This document shows, one piece after another, positions 1 through 13,190 of a stretch of DNA of 64,000 bases. The stretch comes from Maylandia zebra. Its lineage: Eukaryota; Chordata; Actinopteri; Cichliformes; Cichlidae. The DNA lies in the NCBI RefSeq assembly GCF_041146795.1, contig NC_135177.1, forward strand, positions 21,064,560 to 21,128,559. Direction: 5' to 3'. A program made the position numbers and the translations under genes. The first letter of the stretch is position 1; each line of letters starts with the position of its first letter. The notes beneath the pieces are model-generated. The model was not told the DNA's origin. It saw only the letters and a list, made by a program, of their open reading frames with translations, and did not search any database.

Positions 1-34
1 AGACACACACACACACCCGTACACACACTCCATC
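1..34. repeat. CA-rich microsatellite
   Basis: An interrupted (CA)n tract opens the window, in an intron of tex10. Confidence 0.7.
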
Positions 35-422
35 CCATATGAACTCAGTACTCCCACCACTCAAAATTTGTATAACACTGCCCCACTGACATAAGAATAA
101 GGTCAAACATGGCAGCACACACATATCATCACAGAGAAAGGTTAACTGGGGATGATAATAGAACAAAATATAATAATAAAAAAAAAGTGGTTTAATTGTC
201 ACAAGGAAGTTGAATATCAAAAATACAGAATATTCATCTCAGTTTATGTCAACAAGCAGGTAATAGATCATAAAAGCTGTCACTGATTTGTCTGTGAAAG
301 AACAACACTGCCATCTGATGGTGATCAGGCAGAGCGTCGTTTGTGTGCCTGTGTGCCAGCAACCATCTGCTGTCAAACACAACTGTGTTCATGTGCTTTC
401 CAAAGCGGGTCTGAAAGCTCAC

Positions 423-3400
423 CTAAGATGTATGATACGAATCAGAGAGGCGGCGAGGCCGGCAGAGATTCGTCCAGCAGTGCAGCAGCTGCTCAGATTG
501 GCCAGAAGAGGCTGGGACATCTTGGGGAGGAAGTAGAGCAGCTGCACCATTCGCTGCTGGGACTCTGATGGTAAGAGCACCACAACCCCATCCTGTGGAT
601 CTTCACAGACAAACAGAGATGCACAAGTCACGTGTAATTATGGACAGACAGCAATGCTGTGCACCCTGTGGGGATTTAACGAGGAGCTCTATCTGGAAAA
701 TTAGGACCAATACTTGGAAAACCAGACTATGTTGGGACCAGTAAAAGAGAAAGACGAAAGACATAACTACTACAGTATTGGCTCAGATAATGCGTCTGTG
801 TGTGTGGTGTTCTGCCCGTCTCTGACGCACATGCTGATGTCAGAAGCTCTCAGACAAAAGGAGTCTTGTGATGGTGAATTGCTGGCTCTGCGGCAGTTTC
901 TATCAGAAACACCCCCCCTCCTCCCCTTCCAAACCCCCTCTGTTACACACCAGCTATCTAACTATCTGACCATTCTCTGAGCTGTTCTTATGGGCGGGTT
1001 TCCAGCAATGTACAAAGTTGCCTGGAGTGGCTAACACAGCGTTGTAGTGCCTCCTATGGGAACTACTCTAGTTAGAGAGTCAGATTTTTGGAGGTCTGTA
1101 TACCTTTGCTAGACCTATGCATGCAACATATGAATATAAGGAAAATGACAGGAAAAAAAAGCTTCTACACTTCTTCTTTTAGGTTAATTTTGTGATTCCA
1201 ACCTCTGATTGCAAATTAATGCATTTCTACACCTACAGTATTTTTCCCTGGTCGTGATGTGTCTGTAACCTCGGAGTGTTCTTCCCTCAGTTTGGTCTTT
1301 TACACACACAAAAGTTCAAGTGAACTAAAGTCGATCAAGAGCTGCAAGAATTTGTATTTTATAGAACAGATTTAAACTGTAAAAATAAAAACTCCTTCGA
1401 GGATGCCAATGTTCACATTTTGGATAAAGACAGATGGTTTGAAAGAGGAGTGAAAGAAGCCATCTATGTCCACTGTGAACGACCATCCTTGAACAGAGGT
1501 GGTGGCTTGCGACATGAACCGCTGCCACCTACAATCCAGTTTTGAGGCACCTTAACGCCCACTCACATCTTGCATCAATTGATCTCAATAAGTCACATGA
1601 TTGTTTCACCCGAAACCTGTGCTGATAATGACCCCACACCCTTTTCCACACCTTGGCTCATGTGATGAGACACATGCTCAACAGCGGGCCAACAGCCTTC
1701 TTAAGGGACAACTCCCACTAGGGCTTAAATACCTCTCCACCATGTGGTCTGAGGAACGAAGAGAAAAAAAAAACCAAAAAAAAAACCACACACACGGAGA
1801 AACTAACAACAGGTCAGTAATATGATTTGGTATAAAAAAAATTAATTAATTAATTTAAAAAAAAAGAGCCTCTCAGAGAGGCAGAGGTTCATCAACCTGG
1901 AAAAAAAAAACCTATGTCTACAAACTGGAAAAATTTCAGAAAAATGTTCCTCAACGTTAAATTACTACGTTTGTTTATATTGGAGGCCCGTGCTCTCAGG
2001 TGTGATTCCATCATGGAAATGATTGCACCGGCTCAGGAACACTTCCAGAAATCTTTGTCTAAGAACACAGTTCACCGTCCACAAGTGCAGGTTAAAGCCC
2101 TGTCATGCATATGTGCAGATGATCTACAAACACTGCAGTCTTTTAAGATGGACTGATCCAAAGAGGAAAAGAGTCCAGTGGTTAGATAAATCAAAATTGA
2201 AAATTCTTTTTGGGGGAAAAAAAAAGAAAATGGACACCATGTCCTTCAAAATAAAGAAGAGAGGGATAATCTGGCTTGTTGTCAGTGCTCAGTTTAAAAG
2301 CCAGCATCTCTGATGGTATGGCAGTTTGCACATGTGGAAAGGGACAATCAACACTGAAAGGTATATACAGGTTTTAGGGTAACATGTTCCCATCCAGATG
2401 ATGGGGGGGGGGGGGGGGGGGGGTGTCCCCCAGGATAGGCCTTACATAAAGACACTCTTAAAAAAACAAACAAAAAAAAATTAAAAACTTTAGACTTTCG
2501 TGATCTGAAAAGATCTTCATGCGCAACAGTGATATTATATTTCAGAAAACTGATTCAATTTGGAACATAGGCTACATCCACATGTACTCGGGTATTTTTG
2601 AAAAAGGAGATTTTCTGTTTCCTTAAAAAAAATAAAAAATAAAAATAACAAAAATCCCGTCCAAATGTGCAGTTTTGAAAAAAATATCTCCGTCCACATG
2701 TAAACGCTAAAAACAAAAGGTTGGCCAATCAGAAGCCTGGGAGGGAAAGACTAAACAGGGTTTTGTGCCCTCACAAAACCTTAAGCACTTCTGAAAAGTT
2801 TTTGTTTTTCTGGAACGGCAGATAATTTTGTGTTACTTTTCAAGTGCCATTTTCAAGTGCCTTCATCATTTCAAATGTTAATAATAAAGACAGTATTTTG
2901 GCTGTTGTGTAGACTCACAACTTAGGAATGAACAAAATACATACAGCATAAATGAATTTAATTAAAAAAAAAAATAATTATTTATTCAAAACCGACATTG
3001 GGATTTGGGTTGTGAGAGCGTCTGTGTTGAATGTAGAGGCCACATCCGAAGTTCACTCTGATGCCTCTGTCTTTCTAAATGGAGGGACAATAACTCCGTG
3101 TATATGTAAGCGTGGAAAAACTGCAAATAGTAAGATTAACAGCAACACTATTTTGTCTATATAATTTATTTCATGTAAACAATAAGGTGTGCGTGAGTAA
3201 ATCTCCGTTTCCACACCTAAACACAAAAACTGAGTTTTCGAAAATCTCCACCCTGCCAGGAGTTTTTTTTTAAATGTCCGTTTTCAGTGAACCAAAACAT
3301 CATTTACATGTGGACGAAAGGCCCAAACGCATAGAAAAATCTGCGTTTTCAAAAATATCCGTGTACGTCTGGACGTAGCCATAATCTGTGCTGGTTAGGT

Positions 3401-6400
3401 CTGCATCATGAATAACCATGGCGATGTATCCTGGTAATAAGTGAACCACCTCCATAATACTGAAAACTCAGGACTAAACTTGAGGGAACCTTTAACAGTC
3501 CAAATCCTGCTTCGTTGTGCAGATCTCTGGTAGCAGGAGTCACATCATGACAGATTACACACTTCAGGGGTCTCAGTTCTCAAGTATGATTGCTGCATTT
3601 GCTCCCCCACCCCAAAAAACATTTCTCAAGCGGCCCCAAACATTATGATCACTGCATTTTCATGCTCACCATACAGCGTGCAGGCATGCGTCTGCAGACT
3701 GCTGAGCAGGTCTTTGTTGCCTCGAGAAGCAGCGGCCTGGATGGAAAGGATGAGCTGCGCAGACAGCATTGGGTTACGGTGGCCCAACTGGGACAACTGC
3801 ACAGGAAGAGATGCCAACCAGCGAGACAGCACCTTGCTCCTTCAGAGAGAGACAAAAAGGGCATGTGAACCCAAGGCCACCACATCAAGGCCTGATGTTA
3901 TTACACAACTGTCACAGTTCTTACATCTGAGCACAAGTTAATGTGACCACAAAAGTGAGACAGATTTATTTTTACACTACATTTTGTTTACGAGCAAAAA
4001 TAAAGCTATTCAGGGAAGCCACAGATGTGATAATGGTTAGTTTTGATTTTGTTCTTTGTAGTTTGGGACAGTTAAGAAACAATTACATGAAAAAAAAAGC
4101 ATAATTTCATGTGGACTGTGCAACACATGATCATCATAAATCTTCTACAATCTTTTATTCAGAACAAGTTAAATGGATAGTCTGAAACTCAGAAACAATG
4201 CAGCTGTAGGAGAGGACTGTGGTATATGTGCAGTGCTTCACAGTTTAATAATTACTCCATGTTTTAGATGTGTTAAGAGGGATACATGAGTTTATTTTTG
4301 CTGTGGTGACAGTTACATGATTTGGCTGCACAGTCACGCCATATAAAAATAAAATCAATCAATTCCGACCTCCTCAGAATCAGCTAGAATATTTAATGAA
4401 GGCATGAAAAACTTTCCTTTCACAATAAGACAATTTTTTTCCTATTTACGGGCCCTTAGAGTACACAGCATAGGGCTGAAATATGACTCGTTTTGATTTA
4501 TGTTATTTTTTCTAGTATTTTTAGAGCTCTTATAACTTATAGAGCGCAAAAGATATCCTAGTGGAATTTCCAGGGCTGGAAAATTATTTTAAACTCTCTT
4601 AAACTCTTTAAATCAACTCCATTTTACACACACTTCAATGCCGCAATCTAAAGCCAGTTCTGGTTCTTGTTCAGTACAGTTTTTTTTCTATGACCACCAG
4701 TGAGCATCAATATCATGGGATATATCAAAGTTCAGCAGCAGAACTGATCCAATTTACTGGCTTTGATGTGGAGTAACAAGCATTTGTACTCTAGATCTTT
4801 TATCTGTTTGCTGATTTACTGGAGAAAACTTCAAAAAGACAATTTTGGGCAACAGCATATTAAAGCTCTACTTTTCACCTACAAGTTTTCTTCTTTATCA
4901 GAATAACCTGTAATATAATTAACATTATAACACTCTTATAACAGTTTTCCCTGCAATTTGAGCTTGGATCACAGAGGGCCAGGGGGATACTCTCCTTGCA
5001 TTTGTTGCTTTACTGCCTATTCAGCTCGTGACTATTTTCTTTTGGCATGTCCCCTTTACTCACTTTACTAAGCTCCTGTCACCTCATAGTCCTGATCCGG
5101 GGACCCTCCAGAGCCTTCATCGTGAGAGGCTTTGATTGATTTTACATGGAATGACCCGTATACAAGAACTCTAAATCAGCAGCTAGCAAAATGTGAGCTG
5201 GGACAACTGCTTGGGCATAAAGTCACTGCAGGGGATGCCTGAATGATGAAGGAGAAACTACTTTCAGCTGCTTCCTTAATCATAAGTGGATGCTACAGCA
5301 GGTAGCTCTGTGTTTGCAATTTAAAATATATTTTTCCTTAAACCAGATTTTTGTCCTGTCACGGCAGAGAACCAGGGATCTTTTGCTTGTTTGGCCAAAG
5401 TGTAAACTACTAAATTATGTAGAAAAATACGACAAAAAACTCAAATGAATGATTATTTATGCTGATGCTATCATCCTGCCTTCTATATCTCCAACAATTA
5501 TGCCATGTGGTGCATGAACTTTTGGAAAACAGCTGTTCAAAAATCCTACTTGTTAAGGCAAGGCAAGTAAGAACAAGTTACCTGGTTAGGTGTGCATGCC
5601 CTTGCTCCTGCAGGTAAAGCTTGCTGTAGAACGATAGCAGCAGTGATCGTGTCTGCAGAGGGAGGTTTCTTTGCTTGTAGTAGATATACACTGCTGCCAA
5701 CAGGTCCTCTGTCACTGCTGCACAAACATGGACATTATGACACAGTTTTAACATCTCTCTCTAATTAATATATATAAATATATAAATATATATTTACTTT
5801 TGCTTCTTTGTGTTAGCACCATCTTCCACACGGTACCCAGCAGCATTTGCAGCTGCCTGTAGCTCAGCTTCACTCCGCTACCCAGAGTGTCTCGGACAAA
5901 CGTACTCAGTGGTGTCAGCCAGTCTCCATCTGCCTCTTGGCCAACGCCCTGCTTCTGGCTAAGGGACACCATCACCTGGCAGAGTGTGATGTTGAGGGCA
6001 AGAGGATCCACAGTTGGACCAGGAAGGGCTGCTGTCTGTTTGCTCCTGAAGAGTGCAGAGTGAGATGAGGGCAATCTTAGCTAGTCTGAATTTCATACAC
6101 AGTAAATAACCACCAGTAGAGGATCAGACTGTATTGGCTGCTTAAATCTTTTACAGTTTTTAAAACGAAGAACTCAAAACTTGCAGTTTAGAGCTATGCA
6201 CAAACATATAGGTGAAAAAGAAAAAAAAACAACCAAAACTTTACAAAAAAAAAAAATGTATGAATTAAAAAAAAAAAAAAGTTCTTAAATAGATGGCAGT
6301 CAGCCTCCAACAAGTCAACATCTATTATCCATTCAAATATGGCAAAAAAAATACAAATTTGTATTAATACAAATGTAAATAAAAGAAGATGTGAATTTAA

Positions 6401-9400
6401 ATATTTTGAGAAATGTAAACATTTTAAGCATATCATGTTTGTGTTCCTCATCAGTGCCTTTGATGGCAGATCGTTAAGCTTCCCTGCATCTTATCACAAG
6501 CTGTGAGTCAAGAGAAAAGTGTGAAACAGGCAGAGGAAAAGTGTAATGTGATGCATCCTTGGGCAATGAGGCATCTAACTTATTTATTAATAACATTAAA
6601 TCTAATGTCATTAATAAATAAGAGGCAACATTGCGGCACAGTGGTTACAGCTGTCCCCACAGGTTAACAGAACTCACCTGCCTCACATAAAGTAGGTTCT
6701 GGGCTTAAACCCCTTTGTGGTTTCTTTGCTCTTTTCTACTCAGTTGATTACTCAAAGCACTTTCTTACTGCAAGTCTCACTCACCCAATCACACACATCT
6801 ATGCCTAAGCACTTTCCCACGTTCACTCAAACTGATTCACCGCGGCAACGCGAGGATACTTTATCATTTACAATTTGAACTGATTTTCTGATTGGTAGAC
6901 AGCCGACTCTACCACCTAAGGCCTGATTTAGACTTCTGTGTTAGGGCTGTTCGATATAACGATATATATCGAATGACGATATAAAAACGTCTATCGTTTC
7001 ATTTTACGCTATCGTTTGTTTCATGGTGTCGCAAAATAAACTGTTTACGGCAATATTTTTTCACCGTTCTGATGGTCACTGTAGTGGCTATATTAATTTC
7101 TTAAAGTTCTCTCTTTCTCTTATATTTAATATAACCACACTACTGATGGACAAGCGCCTGTTTTTATGCGTTGTGGTTAGCAACAACGACAGTAACACCA
7201 TGGCGTGTCCGCTTGCTTATGTACCACATAAACCTTTCACAATAAAGCTCAAGATCCTGTTGAGACTTTTCAAAATAAACTGAATCACGTGAAAGAGCAG
7301 ATTATTTATGGATGAGAAGTAAAAAAAAGAGCCGCCAGGTGCTAAAAAAATAAATAAGCAGTGTCAGCTGATAGAAAAAAATAAATAAATGTTGGGACTT
7401 CTTTCTCTCCTGGCCTGCTCTTTGTTGTGGTCAGATTTCTCTGGGCAAACCGATTTGTCCCTCTAGACTTTTTTGTACATTCTCACACGTCCATTCTGAT
7501 AGTTTCCAGTAATTTTCTGATATTTGTGAGTCCTTACAGTGATGCTAGGGTTATTATTCCTAATAAACAGGCAATGATTGTTAAATTCAAAAACTGTAGC
7601 AAAAAAGGAGCCATAAATGCACAAAAGGAAATAACGGTACTAAACAGGCCAATCAAGGCAGCTGCAGGCTGCGTCAAACTGCCGTGTAGTTACATTTCCA
7701 GCAAGATGTACGTCAGGTTACGCCATAAGGTTTCAGATGGGTTTGCAGTTATGGCGTAAATTTCCAACTGAAGCATTAGCCACAGTCTCCCTGGGTACTC
7801 CAGCTTCCTTCCAGAGTCCACAGAAAATCGACTGTAGGCATAAATTTCAATAGTTGTCTGCCCTTCTGTGTCAGCCGATCAACAGGCTGCTGACCGGCCC
7901 AGGATGTACACTGGTTGTCTTTACAGTGGTTGCCTGTCCCTTTTAAAATGATAGACCTTCTACACCTATACACTCCACAAAGGTCTCTCAGATAAACTGA
8001 CAAGTCACTCCTTGCTGTCCCCATGTCGAGACTGAAACACTGGGGGGACGGAGCTTTCGCTGTTGTGGGCCCTAAATTATGGAATAAGCTGCCCCTCCAT
8101 ATTAGGCTGGCCCCAACACTTGAAATGTTCAAATCACTTTTAAAAATACACCTTTTTTCCAAGGCTTTTTAGGAGTAGTACTAGAGTCAGCTTTTAGTCA
8201 GTTTTAGGTCACTCTTAATCTTTTTATTTTGTTAATTTTATTCCTTGTATATTTTATTGTCCGTTTTACTCATGTTTTATATTTAATATATACTGATTTA
8301 TTTTTATCTTCCTTTTTTCACTTATGTATTTATTTTATTGTTATTTATATATACTTCTTTTTCTGCTTAATGCATGTTTTTTTAACTGTTATCTCTGTTT
8401 TTTTTTAATTACTGGAAAGCACTTTGGTCAACTATGTTGTTTTTAAACTGCTCAATAAATAAAGTTAGATTGGACTGGATTGGATGTACCCCACTTCTCA
8501 CCCCATGACAGCTACGTATTAATAAAAACACCAAAGATAAAAAGAATGCCAAGAATGAACTTTCTTACCTTTTGAGATCAATTTTCTTTTTATGTCTGGG
8601 TGTATCCCGGCTCCCATAGGGAAAGTTTTTAATGAAGTGCTGCTTAAAATCTCCCAGGTATTCTTTACGGAACCACGCATCCTAAAGAAAACAAAAATAT
8701 CTGTGAGGTTGATCAAACATTTACATTAAAATAAAATGAAAAAACAAAACAAAAACAAAAGACATGCAAGTCACATCTCACCAGTGCATCCTGGTTCTCC
8801 CGCTGTGGGGCCAGTTTTCTCAGCAACTGCAGAATAGACAAGACCTGGAACATTACTGACATGGCATCTGGAGTGAGTAGGTGGGCCCCCTCTGTGTTAT
8901 TCCACGGGCTGTCATTGGTGCTGGCCTCGACCCACACTTCCAGCAGGAGAGGCACAAGAGTAGCTGCAAACTTTTGAACAGTCTCAGCTGAGTCTAGACC
9001 CTCACTTACTGTAGCTCCTGGATCCTGCTCAGGTCTGCACAGTGAAAGAATAAAAAAAAAAAACAAATGAAAAAACAAAACAAACAAAAAAAAAGAAGCT
9101 TAAACTGAACTATTTCTGGACGGCTACTAAAGTCAGAGATTTCATACCTAAGTTTAAAGGTGGAGTGTGGAGTTGGTTTGGCCCCAGAATGTTCATAAAT
9201 CTTAACTCCAACCTTGCTGTACGTTAGCTCTTCCCAGTTGAGATGAAGAGGTGTAAATCGGCCCTCTCCACTAGAACCAAAAACTCTTTCAGTTGGGACA
9301 GACATATCACTTTCCTCCGTTGGTCTTTCCTCAACAACTGCCTGGAGAAAGCGCCCAAGCCTGAGATACAAGTACAACAAACAGGAAGATTGGGATTCAG

Positions 9401-10733
9401 AGTTATTCACTTAGATTTTTCCTGATTGTGTTTACATGCAGCTTCCATACCTGAGAAGAACAGAAAGCCGCCACTGCTGGCTCGTCACAGCCCTGTTAGG
9501 GTTGATGGACAGCGCCCAGGTCCAAGCCTTGGAGTCTGAAGCTTTTTTGGCTCCTCCACTGTTCTGTCTGTGAGAGATCATCTCTAGGAAGTTAGTGAGG
9601 AGAACTGCAGGCCGTGCGGCTAGCAGAGCAGGGTAGTGCTCTAGGAACACGTCGAGGACATTTATGGCATCCTCCTGGATTCCTGTCTCGATATGCGTCA
9701 TAGCACAAGACAAATGAGCACTGAGGAGGGGGAAAAACGGTGCCACGCGTTCTGCAGGCACACACTGTGCAATATACCTGTAAGCAAGTTAAAACAAGTT
9801 TGTTTACTTTAGACACATTTAAACAAAGAAAAAAAATGTGTTTGTTGTAGTTTTGACATGCTTGTCTAACCTGAGCACACGTGCAGCTGCCACACGAACA
9901 TTGTGATCCTTGTCTGTTAAAACAGCTGCCACTTCTGAAAGCAAGCGTGAAAGATGCTGCTCTAACAAAGAGGGACTGATGGACAGCAACTCTTTCAAAC
10001 CTAACAAGGCACTGTGTTTCACATTCGCGTTGTAATGGTGCAGCTGAGACAGGAGGTCCTGTGGAAGGAGGGAATAAAATGAGATAAATTTGTTTCTGTT
10101 GTTCTTCTTCGTTTGGCTGCTCCCTTTAAGGGTCACCACAGTGATCATATGCCTCCTCACAGTAAATGTCTCCAAACCATAGATCACAGCACTCTTGCAG
10201 CTTTCCTTCAGTCAAAAATCACCCATCTCCGTCCACTGCATGCACTCTTTTCTTCACATCTTATGTACACTGTCTGTTGCTTTGCATGTCTGACACCAGG
10301 TATTTAAACTCATCCACCTTCACAACCTCTAATCCTTGCATCTTCGCCTTTCCACCTGCCTCACTCTCATTCACACACATTTATTCTGTCTTGCTTCTAA
10401 TGACTTTCATTCCTCTTCCGTCCGCAACATATTTCTACTTGCTCTCTACTCTCACTACGGAAGAAGACGAACTTGTTATATTCAATGAAACAAGCCTATA
10501 GCATGCTTTTTTTTAAACTTGCTAAAATCTGAAAAGATCTCAGATCTTACATTAATACCGAGCTGTTTGTGTGTTGTGGGTCCACTCGTGTCTCTCTTTA
10601 GCTGCTCAGACAGATAGATCCCCTTGGACCGAAAGTTGGTGTTGGTGGCGTTATCAGCTCTGGGCTTCTTCTTTCCCACTTTTAGCTTCACTTTCTGGAA
10701 GTCATCCTGCCTCTTCTTCTTTTTGGCCTTCAT
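423..10733 (-). CDS. tex10: TEX10 (testis-expressed 10, IPI1-like), partial at the 3' end
   Basis: Ten coding exons are read on the minus strand: 10733-10551, 10058-9871, 9777-9451, 9360-9148, 9034-8782, 8681-8569, 6045-5798, 5717-5582, 3839-3670 and 600-423. Every junction is GT-AG and the phases agree, giving about 669 residues; human TEX10 has about 929, so the C-terminus lies left of base 1. The start is the ATG at 10733, opening a lysine-rich segment with [17 protein letters not shown], the hallmark N-terminus of this family. Exons 2-3 encode the HEAT/armadillo-like part ([44 protein letters not shown]) and match yeast Ipi1 and TEX10. From family knowledge, the protein acts in the nucleolus with PELP1, WDR18, LAS1L and SENP3 in 60S ribosome maturation. 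Phase is continuous over the 2.5-kb gap between the 8569 and 6045 exons, but an extra exon there cannot be excluded by eye. Confidence 0.93.
2403..2423 (+). repeat. Poly-G run of about 21 bases
   Basis: An uninterrupted guanine homopolymer lies in the tex10 intron between the 3670 and 600 exons. It could form G-quadruplexes, and its exact length is prone to sequencing error. Confidence 0.85.
2570..3380. mobile_element. Non-autonomous DNA transposon with long imperfect terminal inverted repeats
   Basis: The left end starts GGCTACATCCACATGTAC and runs into GGTATTTTTGAAAA. The right end, read on the other strand, starts GGCTACGTCCAGACGTAC and runs into GGATATTTTTGAAAA. The inverted ends are about 35 bases long with few mismatches. 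The interior (about 740 bases) is AT-rich with no transposase. ATA at both flanks could be a 3-base target duplication. The superfamily is not assigned. It lies in a tex10 intron. Confidence 0.7.
3840..5581. other. tex10 intron, no recognised feature
   Basis: This is AT-rich intronic sequence between the 5582 and 3839 exon boundaries. I see no exon, RNA gene or clear transposon in it. Confidence 0.5.
6615..6880 (+). repeat. Decayed dispersed repeat (SINE-like)
   Basis: GCGGCACAGTGGTTACAGCTGTCCC followed by a degraded 'ttctgggcttaaaccccttt' stretch resembles the common teleost repeat that begins 'ggcacggtggt...gttagcactgttgcctcac'. It is heavily diverged and lies in the 2.5-kb tex10 intron. 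The family call comes from memory of that consensus. Confidence 0.35.
6942..7290. mobile_element. hAT-like transposon relic, one end only
   Basis: TTAGGGCTGTTCGATATAACGATATATATCG is a typical hAT-type terminal motif in fish, sharing the AGGGCTG start with the two complete elements at 46.3 and 47.2 kb. No matching right end was found before the LINE fragment at 7.86 kb, so it is truncated or overwritten. Confidence 0.45.
7856..8485 (+). mobile_element. 5'-truncated L2-type LINE, C-terminal end plus 3' tail
   Basis: On the plus strand, broken frames give [33 protein letters not shown] and [14 protein letters not shown], the typical last residues of L2-clade ORF2 proteins. The 3' end has the usual fish L2-like form, a short AT-rich UTR and AATAAATAAAGTTAGATTGG, ending in ATTGG-like repeats. 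It lies antisense in the tex10 intron between the 8569 and 6045 exons. Confidence 0.7.
10090..10450 (+). repeat. Dispersed teleost repeat (RTE/Rex3-like fragment)
   Basis: The stretch starting near TTTGGCTGCTCCCTTTAAGGGTCACC matches a common fish repeat ('ggctgctcccttaggggtcgccacagcggatcat'). A second diverged copy lies at 25.33-25.56 kb. It occupies most of the first coding intron of tex10. The family is from memory. Confidence 0.4.
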
Positions 10734-10995
10734 CTCTGCAGTCTAGACTGCTGTCAGTGTAATGACACATGAAGGTAGCGGGAAGTGAATTAATGCACTC
10801 ATTTTAATGACACATAAACCTATGGTAAATCGAACACGTATCAATAATAACATAATTTGTGTCAGGACCATTAACATTGTTATTTTTACTCTCAATAGTA
10901 CATTTCGATACTCAGCAGCACAGCTAGCTTGCTTTGCTAACTTATCTATCATTTCCCTGCAACAGTTTTTAGCGGTAGTAGTTAATTGTACTCAC

Positions 10996-11050
10996 CACAA
11001 TAAAAATGTCTGCAGTCTAAAGTCGGAAATTTACACTACATAAAGCATCC
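10996..11050 (-). other. Candidate tex10 5' UTR exon end (splice donor)
   Basis: On the minus strand, a good donor (TTGTG followed by GTGAGTACA) ends at 10996, about 250 bases upstream of the tex10 start codon. A pyrimidine-containing acceptor ending in CTGCAG lies two bases before the ATG at 10733. Together they suggest a non-coding first exon spliced directly to the start-codon exon. The transcription start is not visible, so the far end of this feature is nominal. Confidence 0.35.
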
Positions 11051-12179
11051 ATTAAAATGTGTCCACCCGGCTAACGACTAAACATACACACACATAAACA
11101 AAGAAAATGATCTTTATTCGGTCTCGTGTGGCTACATTGGGTCCTTTGATTATGTGTGTGTACATGGTCACAAAGAGTGCGCCTTAGATGTGTGCACTTC
11201 AGCTGCTGCTCCTGCGGGGCTTATAATAAATGAAACCATCAAACTGGGGAAAAGTGCGAGTTTATAGCTGCTCGAGCGTCATCATGTGCGCAAACTTGAA
11301 ATAAAATGAAAAACACAAGCCTTCTTTTCTTAGGTAATTCACTATTTCTCTTCAATTTTGCTGCTGGACGCTAATGCGGTGTATAAAATAAACGCACCAA
11401 AAAAAAGCTGCCCTCGAAGATGCCTTGGAACAATTAACTTAATAGTTTATAATAAAATTGAAAGCACAAATAAATGATAATAATTGTCATTTTGTTTCCT
11501 CTAAGAGAATAGATTAGGTCTTTCTGTGAAGCGCGGACACAAAATAGCGCTACATCATGTTTTGGTTTTGGTTTTTTTTAACCGGCGAGTTCATCAGACT
11601 ACAATCTTCTCCCGAAGCTCGGTTTGTATTGTATTCTCCTTTCACCTTGAGCTAGGAGGAACTCGCGGTTTGCACTTAATTATCTCGTGTAAGTTTGATA
11701 ATATAATACACTTGATTACGTTATGTGGATAGCTATCATATGTGGCGTTTGCGGTCGCTAAGATGTGTCTTACAGGCACATTTTCTTTTCAAATAATTTA
11801 TGTAAATTAAGGCTCTGCTTGTGGCCCTCCCACAGCTAACAGCGCTAACATTTGATGATTAAAGAAACGAGACGTCTTTAAATCTTTTTGTTTTTTAAAT
11901 AAAACTACGACGCATTGAAGTTTGTTTGGGCGATACTGCAGAAAATTGTGTTTCTGGTGATAATATTTAACTAAAAGACAACACTTTTGAGACTCCCTGT
12001 TTCGTTGTTGTTCCTGCATTCAAATGATAATTATAAGCAAAATAGATATGAATTACTTAAATACAAATATAAGATAATTAAAACTGAGTTTTCAATATTA
12101 CAAGATTTTTTTTAAAGGTGGCCCTTTCTTCTTTTGTATTTGTATTACTTAGATTTATTTCCGCCTACGCTGCTACCTA
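11051..12179. other. Upstream region of tex10; promoter interval without a clear gene
   Basis: This interval is gene-free. A plus-strand splice donor in TTATCTCGTGTAAGTTTG near 11690 could end a non-coding first exon of the zinc-finger gene at 15.5 kb, which would make the 11.0-11.7 kb stretch a shared divergent promoter with tex10. That is inference from one motif and position only. Confidence 0.3.
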
Positions 12180-13190
12180 ATCAGAATCAGAATGGGGTTT
12201 ATTGCCAAATATTGAGCAGGTTTACAACATTAGGAAATTGCTGCGGTGCTTCAGTGCAAACATAGTGTCATAAATAGCATTTAAATAGACATGGAAAAAA
12301 ATAAAAGTAGGGATAAGAATTAAAAGTGCTACGTGGAAAGATATGTGCATGAGATATACATGAGATATATACATGAGAATAAGAATTAAGAGTGCTACGT
12401 TGAAAGATATATACATGAGTGCAGGTGGTGATCAGTGCCAATCATGGAATGATGCAGTGACGCAGCGTAGGGTCATGTGTTAGTGGCGGGTACAGTCATA
12501 TGGTTATTGTTCATGTGTCCAACAGCAGAGGGGAAGAAACTGTTCTTATGGCGAGAGGTTCTGGTGCGAATGGACCGGAGCCTCCTGCCTGAGGGTAGCA
12601 GGTCAAACAGACTGTGTCCAGGGTGAGAAGGGTCAGCTGAGATCAGAGCTGCACGCCGCAGTGTCCTGGAGGTGTACAGGTCCTGCAAAGATGGGAGTCT
12701 GCAGCCAATCACCTTCTCAGCAGAGCACACAACACGCTGCAGTCTCTGTTTGTCCCTGATAGTGGCTCCAGCGTACCACACGGTGATGGAGGAGGTGAGG
12801 ATGGACTCGATGATTGCAGTGTAGAACTGCATCATCGTCCGTGTTGGCAGGTTGAATTTCTTCAGCTGCCTCAGGAAGTACATCCTCTGCTGGGCTTTCT
12901 TGATGACGGAGGTGATGGTGGGCTCCCACTTCAGGTCTTGGGTGATGGTGGTACCCAGGAAGCGGAATGAGTCCACAGAGGTGATGGGGGTGTCAGTCAG
13001 GATGATGGGGGGGAGTGGGGCTGTGTGCTTCCTGAAGTCCACAATAATCTCCACTGTCTTCTGGGCATTCAGCACCAGGTTGTTGTGGCTGCACCAGGAC
13101 ACCAGACGTTCAACCTCCCTCCTGTAGGCAGACTCGTCCCCGTCCGAGATGAGTCCAATAACGGTGGTGTTTTCACCAGTACTGTTGCTG
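12180..13190 (-). mobile_element. 5'-truncated LINE (CR1/L2-like) carrying the end of the reverse-transcriptase ORF
   Basis: On the minus strand, 13102-12473 is a 209-residue open frame: VSWCSHNNLVLNAQKTVEIIVDF (thumb-region hallmark), then FRFLGTTI, QQRMYFLRQL and a conserved C-terminus. In-frame homology runs upstream to about 13190, so this is the last part of ORF2. The catalytic DD motif is missing because of the 5' truncation. The 3' end on this strand closes in ATTCTGATTCTGA, the same tail as the larger LINE at 35.1-38.4 kb, so both use the same 3' recognition type. It is dead by truncation. Confidence 0.8.

Noticed and set aside
7776-8162. 128-codon minus-strand ORF as a tex10 exon
   Set aside because: The opposite strand is an L2 LINE end; no tex10-like residues, and the phases of the neighbouring tex10 exons already match.
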